From Sphingosinithalassobacter sp. CS137 (GTDB taxonomy: Bacteria > Pseudomonadota > Alphaproteobacteria > Sphingomonadales > Sphingomonadaceae), in the NCBI RefSeq assembly GCF_014334115.1, contig NZ_CP060494.1, forward strand, positions 558,001 to 622,000: a stretch of DNA of 64,000 bases, given 5' to 3'. A model generated the notes under the pieces. It had not been told where the DNA came from. It saw nothing but the letters and a program-made list of their open reading frames with translations, and made no database searches. Both the position numbers and the translations under genes were made by a program. Positions 48,285 through 55,955 of this stretch are shown piece after piece. Position 1 is the first letter of the stretch; each line of letters opens with the position of its first letter.

Positions 48285-49940
48285 CTACATGTTCGGATAA
48301 TTCGGGCCTCCGCCGCCTTCGGGAACCACCCAGTTGATGTTTTGGGTAGGGTCCTTGATGTCGCACGTCTTGCAGTGCACGCAGTTCTGGGCGTTGATCT
48401 GGAACCGCGGTTCGCCCTCTTCAAGCCCGACGACTTCATAGACCCCCGCCGGGCAGTAGCGCTGCGCCGGTTCGTCATAGACCGGAAGGTTGAAGCCGAT
48501 CGGGATGCTGGGATCGTGCAGCGTGAGATGGACCGGCTGGTCCTCCTCGTGATTGGTGTTCGACACGAACACCGACGAGAGGCGATCGAAGGTGAGCACG
48601 CCATCGGGCTTGGGATAGTCGATCGGCGTCGCCAGATCCTTGCGGACCAGGCTCTCGTGATCGGGCTTGTGCTTCATCGTATAGGGCATGCGCAGCCCGA
48701 GATGCTCGGACCACATGTTGACGCCCGCGAGCATCGTGCCCCAGGTGTCGCCATATTTCTTGACGAGCGGGACGACGTTGCGGACGCCCTTCAGCTCCGA
48801 ATAGACCCAGCTCGATTCATAGGCTGTGCCATAGGCGGAAAGCTCGTCATGCTCGCGGCCGGCGCGGATCGCGTCGAACGCCGCTTCGGCGGCCATCATG
48901 CCGGTCTTCATCGCGGTGTGCGTGCCCTTGATCCGGGGCACGTTCACGAAGCCCGCCGAGCAGCCGATCAGCGCGCCGCCGGGGAAGGTGAGCTTGGGCA
49001 CCGACTGCCAGCCGCCGTCGTTGATCGCGCGCGCGCCGTAGGAGACGCGCTTGCCGCCCTCCAGCACCTCGGCGATCGCCGGATGCGTCTTCCAGCGCTG
49101 CATCTCCTCGAACGGGCGCAGATACGGGTTCTTGTAATTGAGCCAGACGACGAAGCCGAGCGCGACCTGCCCGTCGGCCTGATGATAGAGAAAGCCGCCG
49201 CCGTTCGAATCCTCGGTAAGCGGCCAGCCCTGGGTGTGGATCACGCGGCCCGGCACATGCTTGTCGGGATCGATGTCCCACAATTCCTTGATGCCGATGC
49301 CATAGACCTGCGGCTGCGAATCCTTGCGCAGATCGAACATGCGGATCAGCTCTTTCGAGAGATGGCCGCGCACGCCTTCCGCCAGGAAGGTGTATTTCGC
49401 ATGGATCTCGATCCCCGGCGTATATTCCGGCTTGTGCGTGCCGTCGCGCGCCACCCCCATGTCGCCGGTGGCGACACCCTTCACCGAGCCGTCGTCGTTG
49501 AACAGCACCTCGGCCGCCGCGAAGCCGGGGAACACCTCGACCCCCATCTCCTGCGCCTTGTCGGCAAGCCAGCGGCAGAGATTGCCGAGCGAGCCGGTGT
49601 AGGTGCCCTTGTTGTTCATGAAGGGCGGCATCAGCAGATGCGGGAATTCGGACTTGCCCGTCTTCGACAGGATCCAGTGGTGGTTCTCGGTAACCGGAAC
49701 CTGCGCCATCGGGCAGCCGTCTTCGCGCCACGTCGGCAACAGCTCGTCGAGCGCGCGCGGATCGACCACCGCACCCGACAGGATGTGCGCGCCGACTTCG
49801 GAGCCCTTCTCCAGCACGCAGACGGACAGCTCGGCCTCGGCCTCGGCGGCCAGCTGCTTGAGCCGGATCGCGGCGGAGAGGCCCGCAGGGCCCGCGCCGA
49901 CGATCACGACATCATAGGGCATCGACTCCCGTTCGCTCAT
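48285..49940 (-). CDS. Electron transfer flavoprotein-ubiquinone oxidoreductase
   Basis: 551 residues. It carries electrons from acyl-CoA dehydrogenases via ETF to ubiquinone. The FAD-binding VVIVGAGPAGLSAAIRLKQL is at the N-terminus. The C-terminal 4Fe-4S domain has CPAGVYEV and NCVHCKTCDIKDPTQNINW. GGAGAAAGCG precedes the MSERES start at 49940, so an ATG four codons earlier was not used. It functionally links to the dehydrogenases at the left end of the window. Confidence 0.96.
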   Translation of the reverse strand: MSERESMPYDVVIVGAGPAGLSAAIRLKQLAAEAEAELSVCVLEKGSEVGAHILSGAVVDPRALDELLPTWREDGCPMAQVPVTENHHWILSKTGKSEFPHLLMPPFMNNKGTYTGSLGNLCRWLADKAQEMGVEVFPGFAAAEVLFNDDGSVKGVATGDMGVARDGTHKPEYTPGIEIHAKYTFLAEGVRGHLSKELIRMFDLRKDSQPQVYGIGIKELWDIDPDKHVPGRVIHTQGWPLTEDSNGGGFLYHQADGQVALGFVVWLNYKNPYLRPFEEMQRWKTHPAIAEVLEGGKRVSYGARAINDGGWQSVPKLTFPGGALIGCSAGFVNVPRIKGTHTAMKTGMMAAEAAFDAIRAGREHDELSAYGTAYESSWVYSELKGVRNVVPLVKKYGDTWGTMLAGVNMWSEHLGLRMPYTMKHKPDHESLVRKDLATPIDYPKPDGVLTFDRLSSVFVSNTNHEEDQPVHLTLHDPSIPIGFNLPVYDEPAQRYCPAGVYEVVGLEEGEPRFQINAQNCVHCKTCDIKDPTQNINWVVPEGGGGPNYPNM

Positions 49941-50020
49941 CGCTTTCTCCATTCGGGACGCTTATGGCACACGCTCGTCGCGCGCGCGCAACGCCTTGTC
50001 CTGCCCCGGATGGAGGCAGA

Positions 50021-50036
50021 TTGACGGTGCAGTCAA
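50021..50036. promoter_or_regulatory. Inverted repeat TTGAC-N6-GTCAA in a divergent promoter region
   Basis: TTGACGGTGCAGTCAA lies between the divergent ETF-QO and UDG-like genes and places a -35-like TTGAC on both strands. On the plus strand TTCAAA follows at 17 bases. It could be overlapping -35 elements or an operator. Confidence 0.3.
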
Positions 50037-50057
50037 CCCGCGATTCAAAAGGATGGT

Positions 50058-50801
50058 ATGGGGGTCGAACCGAACAGCGACTGGCAGGCGGCAGCGGCAA
50101 GCGCGCTGGAATGGTGGCGCGACGCCGGTGTCGACGTGCTCACCGAAGCGGACCCGCGCGACTGGCTGGCGCGCGCGCCTTTGCCTGCCGCAGCAGCGGC
50201 CGCGGCCACTGCCGGAGCGAATGCCGAAGCCGCTGCTCCCCTGCCCGAGACGCTCGAAGCGTTCGTCGCGTGGCGGATGGGGCCCGACGCGCCCGAAGCG
50301 GCATGGCACACGCCGCGCGTGGCGCCCGGCGGGCCCGCCGACGCTACGCTGATGGTGCTGGTCGACATGCCCGAGGCCGAGGACGCGGCGGCGGGCACGT
50401 TGCTGAGCGGCGCGGCGGGGCGGTTGTTCGACCGAATGCTCGCGGCGATCGGGCTGGAGCGCGAGCAGGTCTATCTGGCGCCGCTGGCCTACGCCCGCCC
50501 GGTAACCGAACAGCTGCCCGGCGACGCGGTCTCGCGGCTCCGCGAAGTGGCGCTGCATCACCTCGGGCTGATCGCGCCGCAGAAGCTGCTGCTGCTCGGT
50601 CGGGCGACGGAGCGTGTTCTGATCGGGACGAACCAAGCCTCGGACACCAAGAGTTTACATGCTATTAACCACTCGCAGGCCACAGTGATGGCGGCGGCGT
50701 GCCATCATCCCCGCTTCCTGTTGAAGCGTCCCGCCGCAAAGGCCGATGCCTGGAAAAATCTTCAGTTATTGCTGTCCGGGGGACCCAGCCAGTGCGTATG
50801 A
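50058..50801 (+). CDS. Uracil-DNA-glycosylase-superfamily protein with degenerate motifs
   Basis: 247 residues resembling family 4/5 UDGs in overall layout: an alanine-rich N-terminus, LMVLVDMPEAEDAAAGTLLS near residue 100, GAAGRLFDRMLAAIGLEREQ, VYLAPLAYARPVT and C-terminal CHHPRFLLKRPAAKADAWKN. Several canonical features are missing. The GEAPG-type catalytic loop is replaced by VDMPE (residues 102-106), and the four Fe-S cysteines of family 4 are absent; the only clear cysteines are C215 and one at the C-terminus. The motif near residue 217 keeps the HP. AGGATGGT precedes the ATG. It overlaps the lytic transglycosylase gene by 4 bases. Glycosylase activity is doubtful. Confidence 0.82.
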   Translation: MGVEPNSDWQAAAASALEWWRDAGVDVLTEADPRDWLARAPLPAAAAAAATAGANAEAAAPLPETLEAFVAWRMGPDAPEAAWHTPRVAPGGPADATLMVLVDMPEAEDAAAGTLLSGAAGRLFDRMLAAIGLEREQVYLAPLAYARPVTEQLPGDAVSRLREVALHHLGLIAPQKLLLLGRATERVLIGTNQASDTKSLHAINHSQATVMAAACHHPRFLLKRPAAKADAWKNLQLLLSGGPSQCV

Positions 50802-52597
50802 GTTTCGTAGCCGCCGCCATTTTGATGGCGCTTCCCGCCACCGCCCAGGCCGAGAAGGCTCCAGGAGCGCTGCCCGAGATCGGCAGCGCTACCGGCGCAC
50901 TCGCCGATGCGCCGAATCGCCGCGAGGGCGACGGCATTCCCGATCAGCTCTCCGGATCGCAGCGCGAGGAATATCGCGCGATCTTTGCGGCCATCCGCGG
51001 CGAGCGCTGGGACGAGGCGAAGCAGCGGCTGGAGGCAATGCGCCCCGGGCCGCTCCACCCGATCGCGCGCGCCGAACTCTACACCGCCGCCAATTCGCCC
51101 CGCGTCGAGCTCGAGCCGCTGCAGGCGCTGCTCGCCGAGGCTCCCGAACTGCCGCAGGCCGCGCAGATCGGCCGGCTGGCGGCGCTGCGCGGCGCGATGA
51201 CTCAGGCGGCCCTGCCCGTCGAGCAGCGGCTGCGCTGGTATAACGCCGCGCCGGTTCGCCAGCGGCTGCGCGGGATCAGCACCGATCCGGTCGCGACCGA
51301 AGTGATCCTGGCGATGCAGCCGTTCATCCGCGAGGATGACGGCGCCGGTGCCGAGCAGACGCTTGCGCGCTTCGCCGCTGATCTTTCGCCCGAGGCGCGG
51401 ACCGAGTGGCAGCAGAAGGTCGCCTGGATCTACTACACCGCCGGCGACGACGCGAACGCCCGCCGCATGGCCCGCGAGGCGCAGGCCGGCACGGGAGAGT
51501 TCGCCGCGCAGGCGGACTGGGTGCAGGGGCTTGCCGCCTGGCGCCAGCGCGATTGCCGCGACGCGGCGAGCGCATTCGACGCGGTTTCGCGCCGCGCGAG
51601 CGATCCCGAGATGCGTTCGGCCGGGCTCTACTGGCTGTCGCGCGCGCACATGGCGTGCGAGCGGCCCGGCGACGTGACCGCGGCGCTGCGCGGCGCGGCG
51701 CAATATGACGAGACCTTCTACGGCCTGCTCGCGCGGCAGGCGCTGGGCATCGAGGAAGCCGGCGCGGCGGGCGAGCAGTATGTGACCGCCGACTGGCGCG
51801 CGCTGCAGGAGCGCAGCAACGTCCGCACCGCCGCCGCGCTGATGGAAATCGGCGAGGCCGAGCTGGCCGAGGAAGTGCTCAAGCATCAGGCGCGGATCGG
51901 CAATGCGGGCGAACATGGGGCGCTGACGCGGCTTGCCGGGCGGCTGAACCTGCCTTCGACTCAGCTCTGGCTGTCGCACAATGCACCCGCCGACGCGCCG
52001 CCGGTCGAAATGGCGCGCTATCCCGCTCCCAACTGGACGCCCGACGGCGGCTGGCGAGTCGATCGCGCGCTGGTCTTTGCCCATACGCTCCAGGAATCGC
52101 GCTTCCGCACCGAAGTGCGCAGCGCGGCCGGCGCGATGGGGCTGATGCAGGTGCGCGAAGGCGCGGCAATCGACGTAAGCCGCCGCCGCGGCGTCGACTA
52201 TGCCAGCGCCGACCTGACCGATCCGTCGATCAACATGGAGATCGGGCAGAGCTATCTGGAGCAGCTGCGCGACACCGCCTTCACCCAGGGGCTGCTGCCG
52301 AAGGTGATCGCGGCCTATAACGCGGGGCCGACGCCGGTGCAGGCATGGAACAGCCTGACCAAGGACAATGGCGATCCGCTGCTCTACATCGAATCCATCC
52401 CCTATTGGGAAACGCGCGGCTATGTGATGATCGTGCTGCGCAACTACTGGATGTACGAGCGGCAGGACGGCCGCCGATCGGCGAGCCGCGCGGCGCTGGC
52501 GCAGGGACTGTGGCCGCGCTTTCCGGGGCTTCCGGGGCAGGAAGGCGTACGGCTGAGCGGCGGTGGCGGCGGGCAGGCAATCGCCGGTGCCCGCTGA
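50798..52597 (+). CDS. Soluble lytic murein transglycosylase
   Basis: 599 residues with a signal peptide ([20 protein letters not shown]). A long superhelical alpha domain covers about residues 60-400. The SLT domain follows, with the catalytic glutamate in [23 protein letters not shown], and [15 protein letters not shown] near residue 510. It cleaves peptidoglycan glycan strands to 1,6-anhydro products. The ATG overlaps the UDG-like gene's stop (ATGA); a GTG two codons earlier is possible. It overlaps the next gene by 11 bases. Confidence 0.95.
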   Translation: MSFVAAAILMALPATAQAEKAPGALPEIGSATGALADAPNRREGDGIPDQLSGSQREEYRAIFAAIRGERWDEAKQRLEAMRPGPLHPIARAELYTAANSPRVELEPLQALLAEAPELPQAAQIGRLAALRGAMTQAALPVEQRLRWYNAAPVRQRLRGISTDPVATEVILAMQPFIREDDGAGAEQTLARFAADLSPEARTEWQQKVAWIYYTAGDDANARRMAREAQAGTGEFAAQADWVQGLAAWRQRDCRDAASAFDAVSRRASDPEMRSAGLYWLSRAHMACERPGDVTAALRGAAQYDETFYGLLARQALGIEEAGAAGEQYVTADWRALQERSNVRTAAALMEIGEAELAEEVLKHQARIGNAGEHGALTRLAGRLNLPSTQLWLSHNAPADAPPVEMARYPAPNWTPDGGWRVDRALVFAHTLQESRFRTEVRSAAGAMGLMQVREGAAIDVSRRRGVDYASADLTDPSINMEIGQSYLEQLRDTAFTQGLLPKVIAAYNAGPTPVQAWNSLTKDNGDPLLYIESIPYWETRGYVMIVLRNYWMYERQDGRRSASRAALAQGLWPRFPGLPGQEGVRLSGGGGGQAIAGAR

Positions 52598-53114
52598 CGC
52601 GCAGGCGGCGTTCCGGCCGGTCCGGATCGCGGTGCTGACGGTTTCGGATACGCGCGGACCCGAGGACGACCGATCGGGCGACCTGCTGGTCGAGCGGTTG
52701 ACGGGCGCGGGACACACGCTCGCCGATCGGGCGATCGTGCGCGACGATGCCGAGGCGATCGCCGATACGCTCGACGCGTGGATCGACGATCCGCAGGTGG
52801 AAGTGATCCTCACCACCGGCGGCACGGGCGTGACCGGACGCGACGTGACGCCCGAGGCGCTGGCGCGGGTGTGGGACAAGGAGATTCCCGGCTTCGGCGA
52901 GCTGTTCCGCTGGCTGAGCTATCGCACGATCGGCACGTCGACGATCCAGTCGCGCGCGACCGCGGGCGTGGCGCGCGGCACCTATATCTTCTGCCTGCCC
53001 GGTTCGACAGGCGCAGTGAAGGACGGTTGGGACGGCATTCTGCGCGACCAGCTAGATATCCGCCACAAGCCCTGCAATTTCGTCGAGCTGCTGCCGCGGC
53101 TGACCGAGCGCTGA
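52587..53114 (+). CDS. moaB: MoaB-type molybdopterin adenylyltransferase-like protein
   Basis: 175 residues. [40 protein letters not shown] and [17 protein letters not shown] are the MoaB/Mog fold motifs, used to adenylylate molybdopterin. No other molybdenum-cofactor genes are nearby. The GTG start lies inside the end of the lytic transglycosylase gene. Confidence 0.92.
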   Translation: MPADAQAAFRPVRIAVLTVSDTRGPEDDRSGDLLVERLTGAGHTLADRAIVRDDAEAIADTLDAWIDDPQVEVILTTGGTGVTGRDVTPEALARVWDKEIPGFGELFRWLSYRTIGTSTIQSRATAGVARGTYIFCLPGSTGAVKDGWDGILRDQLDIRHKPCNFVELLPRLTER

Positions 53115-53122
53115 GGAACGGC

Positions 53123-53145
53123 GCGGCGGTAGGCTAGGCCGCCGC
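53123..53145. terminator. Hairpin between moaB and the VOC gene
   Basis: GCGGCGG and CCGCCGC form a 7-base-pair stem with a 9-base loop spanning the convergent junction; it overlaps the last codons of the VOC gene. Confidence 0.45.
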
Positions 53146-53490
53146 CCCCTCCCCGGCGGCAGGCGTCCACACCCCCATTTCGTGCCCCTGGGGATCGCGG
53201 AAGTGAAAGCGGCGCCCGCCCGGAAAGGCGAAGATCGGCCGTGTGACGACGCCGCCCGCGGCGACCACCCGATCGCGCGCCGCTTCGAGATCCGCCACTT
53301 CGATCACCGGCAGCAGCGCCGCGGTCGCCCCCTCCGCGTCGCCTTCCAGACCGAGATCGACGTCGCCGCTCGTCGTCGCCGCATAGGACGGCCCGAAATC
53401 AGTGAATTCCCAGCCGAACGCCGCCGAATAGAAGCGCCTGCTTCCCGCGACGTCGCCGACCGGCAGCTCGACATAGTTCAGCCGCGCCAT
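53134..53490 (-). CDS. VOC (glyoxalase/bleomycin-resistance fold) protein
   Basis: 118 residues with two beta-alpha-beta-beta-beta units: NYVELPVGDVAGSRRFYSAA with FGWEFTDFG, and VIEVADLEAARDRVVAAGGV with FHFRDPQGHEMGVWTP. Members are lyases, dioxygenases or binding proteins; the substrate is unknown. GGGACAGG precedes the ATG. A GTTC-N7-GTTC motif lies 18 bases upstream. Confidence 0.88.
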   Translation of the reverse strand: MARLNYVELPVGDVAGSRRFYSAAFGWEFTDFGPSYAATTSGDVDLGLEGDAEGATAALLPVIEVADLEAARDRVVAAGGVVTRPIFAFPGGRRFHFRDPQGHEMGVWTPAAGEGAAA

Positions 53491-53507
53491 CCTGTCCCTC
53501 CCACGTT

Positions 53508-53522
53508 GTTCCGGTTGTGTTC
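53508..53522. promoter_or_regulatory. GTTC-N7-GTTC motif, possible LexA box
   Basis: GTTCCGGTTGTGTTC matches the alphaproteobacterial SOS box GTTC-N7-GTTC. It lies between the divergent VOC and SHOCT/SH3 genes, 18 bases before the VOC start. About one such match is expected by chance in a window of this size and composition, so position is the main support. Confidence 0.35.
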
Positions 53523-53664
53523 TACACGGTGGTCGATGCGCCGGCAAGCGACGGACTGCGCGTGCGGCACGTGGCGATGCGTTCGACACCAACTCGCATC
53601 CCTCCTCGCGACGCGGCGAGTCCACTTTCCTCCTATAATTGATGCCGACGAGGGGGAGAAACGC

Positions 53665-54702
53665 GTGACGGACTGGATCGGCGGGCTCGAACGGCTCAAG
53701 CAGCTGCGCGAGCAGGGACATCTGAGCGACGAGGAATTTCAGAACGCCAAGGCGCGGTTGCTGACCAATGATCCGCCGAGCGATTCCGAAACACCACAGG
53801 TCCAGGCACCGGCAGATGGACCCGACGCGCGCTGGTCAGACGTCGGGGAACCCGGCGACGAGGGCGGCCTCGCCTGGCGCAAGCCGATCGCGATCGGCGC
53901 GGTGCTTGCCGCTGTGGCCGCAGGTGGGGTCTATGCATGGACAGCGCCGGGCAACTCCCCCCTCTCGACAGGAGAGGCAGTTCTTCAGGCCGATGTGAAT
54001 TGTCGCAGCACCCCCGGACTCGACGGGGAAGTTCGGGAAGTGCTGACGGAAGGAACGAGCGTCAAGGTCGCGGAGAATCGGGACGGCTGGAGCCGTGCTT
54101 CGACCCAGGGCTGCTGGGTCAAGGACACCTATCTGTCCGCCGTCGAGCCGATCGAGTCCGATCCGGCGGCACCGGCCCCGCCGGTTTCCAACGCCCTCAT
54201 CCCCGCGGTGTACGACTTCACGCGCAATCCAAGCCAGGAGGCGATCGCGGCGGCCCACCAGATCCTGGCGGACAGCACGCACTGCATCGGCAGGCCACAG
54301 TATGAGGTCGGCAACACCTACGCCGATTTCGACCTCCGCAGCGGCGAGGTCGTTTATGTGGTGAAGGCCCGTACAGGCGATCTCCTGCCCGACAATGAAG
54401 CGACTTTCGAACGCGACGGACTGACGCTGCGGTTCAGCGGCGCGGAGGGTACGCTGAAAAGCATCTCTCTCGACGTCAAAGGCCTGACACAGGAAGACAG
54501 CGAGAACGCGATCCTTCATCTGGGTGAAAGGCAGGGCGGCTCGGTCGTGCCCCAAGCCGAGCCGCGCACCTGGAGCGGCACCGATATTCCCGTCGCGCTC
54601 GGCGGCTGGTGGCTCCGCTGCGGGATACCCGGCCAAGGCTCCGCGAAATGGCAAAGCCAGTATCAGGACGTCAGCAACGTGATCAGCCTGGTCAGAGACT
54701 GA
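53665..54702 (+). CDS. SHOCT and SH3-domain membrane protein
   Basis: 345 residues. N-terminal SHOCT-like helix pair (LERLKQLREQGHLSDEEFQN), acidic linker, one membrane segment (AIGAVLAAVAAGGVYAW, about residues 75-91), a bacterial SH3 domain at about residues 100-160 (LQADVNCRSTPGLDGEVREV and the conserved GCWVKDTYL), then an unassigned domain of about 175 residues with two cysteines (STHCIGRP and WLRCGIPG). The topology suggests a cytosolic SHOCT and periplasmic SH3, which could bind peptidoglycan. The GTG has GGGGGAG 6 bases upstream, and TATAAT at 53634-53639 is a possible -10. Role unknown. Confidence 0.85.
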   Translation: MTDWIGGLERLKQLREQGHLSDEEFQNAKARLLTNDPPSDSETPQVQAPADGPDARWSDVGEPGDEGGLAWRKPIAIGAVLAAVAAGGVYAWTAPGNSPLSTGEAVLQADVNCRSTPGLDGEVREVLTEGTSVKVAENRDGWSRASTQGCWVKDTYLSAVEPIESDPAAPAPPVSNALIPAVYDFTRNPSQEAIAAAHQILADSTHCIGRPQYEVGNTYADFDLRSGEVVYVVKARTGDLLPDNEATFERDGLTLRFSGAEGTLKSISLDVKGLTQEDSENAILHLGERQGGSVVPQAEPRTWSGTDIPVALGGWWLRCGIPGQGSAKWQSQYQDVSNVISLVRD

Positions 54703-54781
54703 CCGGGCCAGCGGCCGCCGCAATCCTCCGCGCCGAAGCGGAGGGCTCCAGCGATTGTGGACACATGCCGCTTGCGATATC

Positions 54782-54796
54782 GTTCGTGATATGTTC
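54782..54796 (+). promoter_or_regulatory. GTTC-N7-GTTC LexA-type box before the radical SAM gene
   Basis: GTTCGTGATATGTTC matches the alphaproteobacterial LexA operator and ends 9 bases before the chosen ATG. The box overlaps a possible -10 region, where a repressor would be effective. Its location ahead of an SplB-like protein gives it more weight than a random match. Confidence 0.5.
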
Positions 54797-54805
54797 TGGT
54801 CGGTC

Positions 54806-55876
54806 ATGTCCACGCTTTCCGGCCGAGGCGCAACCGAAAACGCTGCGAGCGCGCGCTTCAACCTGCCGCAGCGCGCCGCCGACGGCGATTGGCTCGACAT
54901 GCGCGAGGAAGTCGACGGCGCCCCGCCCCCGCTGCGCACCAGCGTTACGGTGGAGAAGCCGAAGACGATCCTCACGCGCAACCAGTCGCCCGACGTGCCG
55001 TTCGAGCGATCGGTGAACCCCTATCGCGGCTGCGAGCATGGCTGCATCTATTGCTTCGCGCGGCCGAGCCATGCCTATCACGACCTGTCGCCGGGCCTGG
55101 ATTTCGAGACGAAGCTGTTCGCCAAGCCCGATGCGCCCGCGCTGCTGCGTGCCGAGCTGGCCAAGCCCGGCTATGTCTGCAAGCCGATCGCGTTCGGGAC
55201 GAACACCGATCCCTATCAGCCGATCGAGCGCGAGTGGCGGATCACGCGCGGCTGCATCGAAGTGCTTGCCGAGCACGACCATCCGCTGACGATCACGACC
55301 AAATCGGATCGGGTGTGCCGCGATCTCGACCTGCTGGCGCCGATGGCCGCGAAGGGGCTGGTGGGCGTGATGCTGTCGGTCACTTCGCTCGATCCGAAGG
55401 TGGCGCGGACGGTGGAACCGCGCGCGCCGCATCCCGAAAAGCGGCTGGCGGCGGTGCGGCGGCTGGCGGATGCTGGCGTGCCGGTGTTCGTGTCGATCTC
55501 GCCGGTGATCCCGATGATCACCGATCACGAGCTGGAGCATCTGATCGAGCGCGCCGCGCAAGCCGGGGCGAAGGCGGCGTTCTTCATCCCCGTGCGGCTG
55601 CCGCACGAAGTGGCGCCGCTGTTTCGCGCCTGGCTCGACACGCATTTTCCCGATCGTGCGGGCAAGGTGATGGCGACGATCCAGTCGCTGCGCGGCGGGC
55701 GCGACAATGATCCCAATTTCGGCTCGCGGATGCGCGGGCAAGGGGTGTGGGCCGACCTGCTGCGCACGCGCTTCCACATCGCGTGCAGACGCCACGGGCT
55801 CGGCGGCGAGCGATTCAATGTGCGGACCGACCTGTTCCGCCCGCCCCGCGGCGCGCAGGGCGAGCTGTTCGGCTGA
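54806..55876 (+). CDS. SplB-like radical SAM protein (PA0069 family)
   Basis: 356 residues. The radical SAM cluster motif is in YRGCEHGCIYCFARPSHAY (CxxxCxxC), followed by KPIAFGTNTDPYQPIERE, KSDRVCRDLD and SVTSLDPKVARTVEPRAPHP. It resembles spore photoproduct lyase-related proteins of non-sporulating bacteria; a DNA-repair role is often proposed but not established. Start at ATG 54806 gives MSTLSGRGATENAASARF, as in relatives; an ATG at 54791 falls inside the LexA-type box. It is followed by the aminopeptidase gene after 79 bases. Confidence 0.92.
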   Translation: MSTLSGRGATENAASARFNLPQRAADGDWLDMREEVDGAPPPLRTSVTVEKPKTILTRNQSPDVPFERSVNPYRGCEHGCIYCFARPSHAYHDLSPGLDFETKLFAKPDAPALLRAELAKPGYVCKPIAFGTNTDPYQPIEREWRITRGCIEVLAEHDHPLTITTKSDRVCRDLDLLAPMAAKGLVGVMLSVTSLDPKVARTVEPRAPHPEKRLAAVRRLADAGVPVFVSISPVIPMITDHELEHLIERAAQAGAKAAFFIPVRLPHEVAPLFRAWLDTHFPDRAGKVMATIQSLRGGRDNDPNFGSRMRGQGVWADLLRTRFHIACRRHGLGGERFNVRTDLFRPPRGAQGELFG

Positions 55877-55955
55877 CGCGGGGCCGCGTGGCGCCCATTG
55901 CCGAGCGAGCGGCCGCGCCCTAAGCCGATGCGACTTGCCAGAAGGAGCTCCCGGA

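Noticed and set aside
46643..48337. A 564-codon plus-strand frame over the TPR gene
   Set aside because: Glycine-, alanine- and arginine-biased shadow of a minus-strand gene with a signal peptide and clear TPR units.
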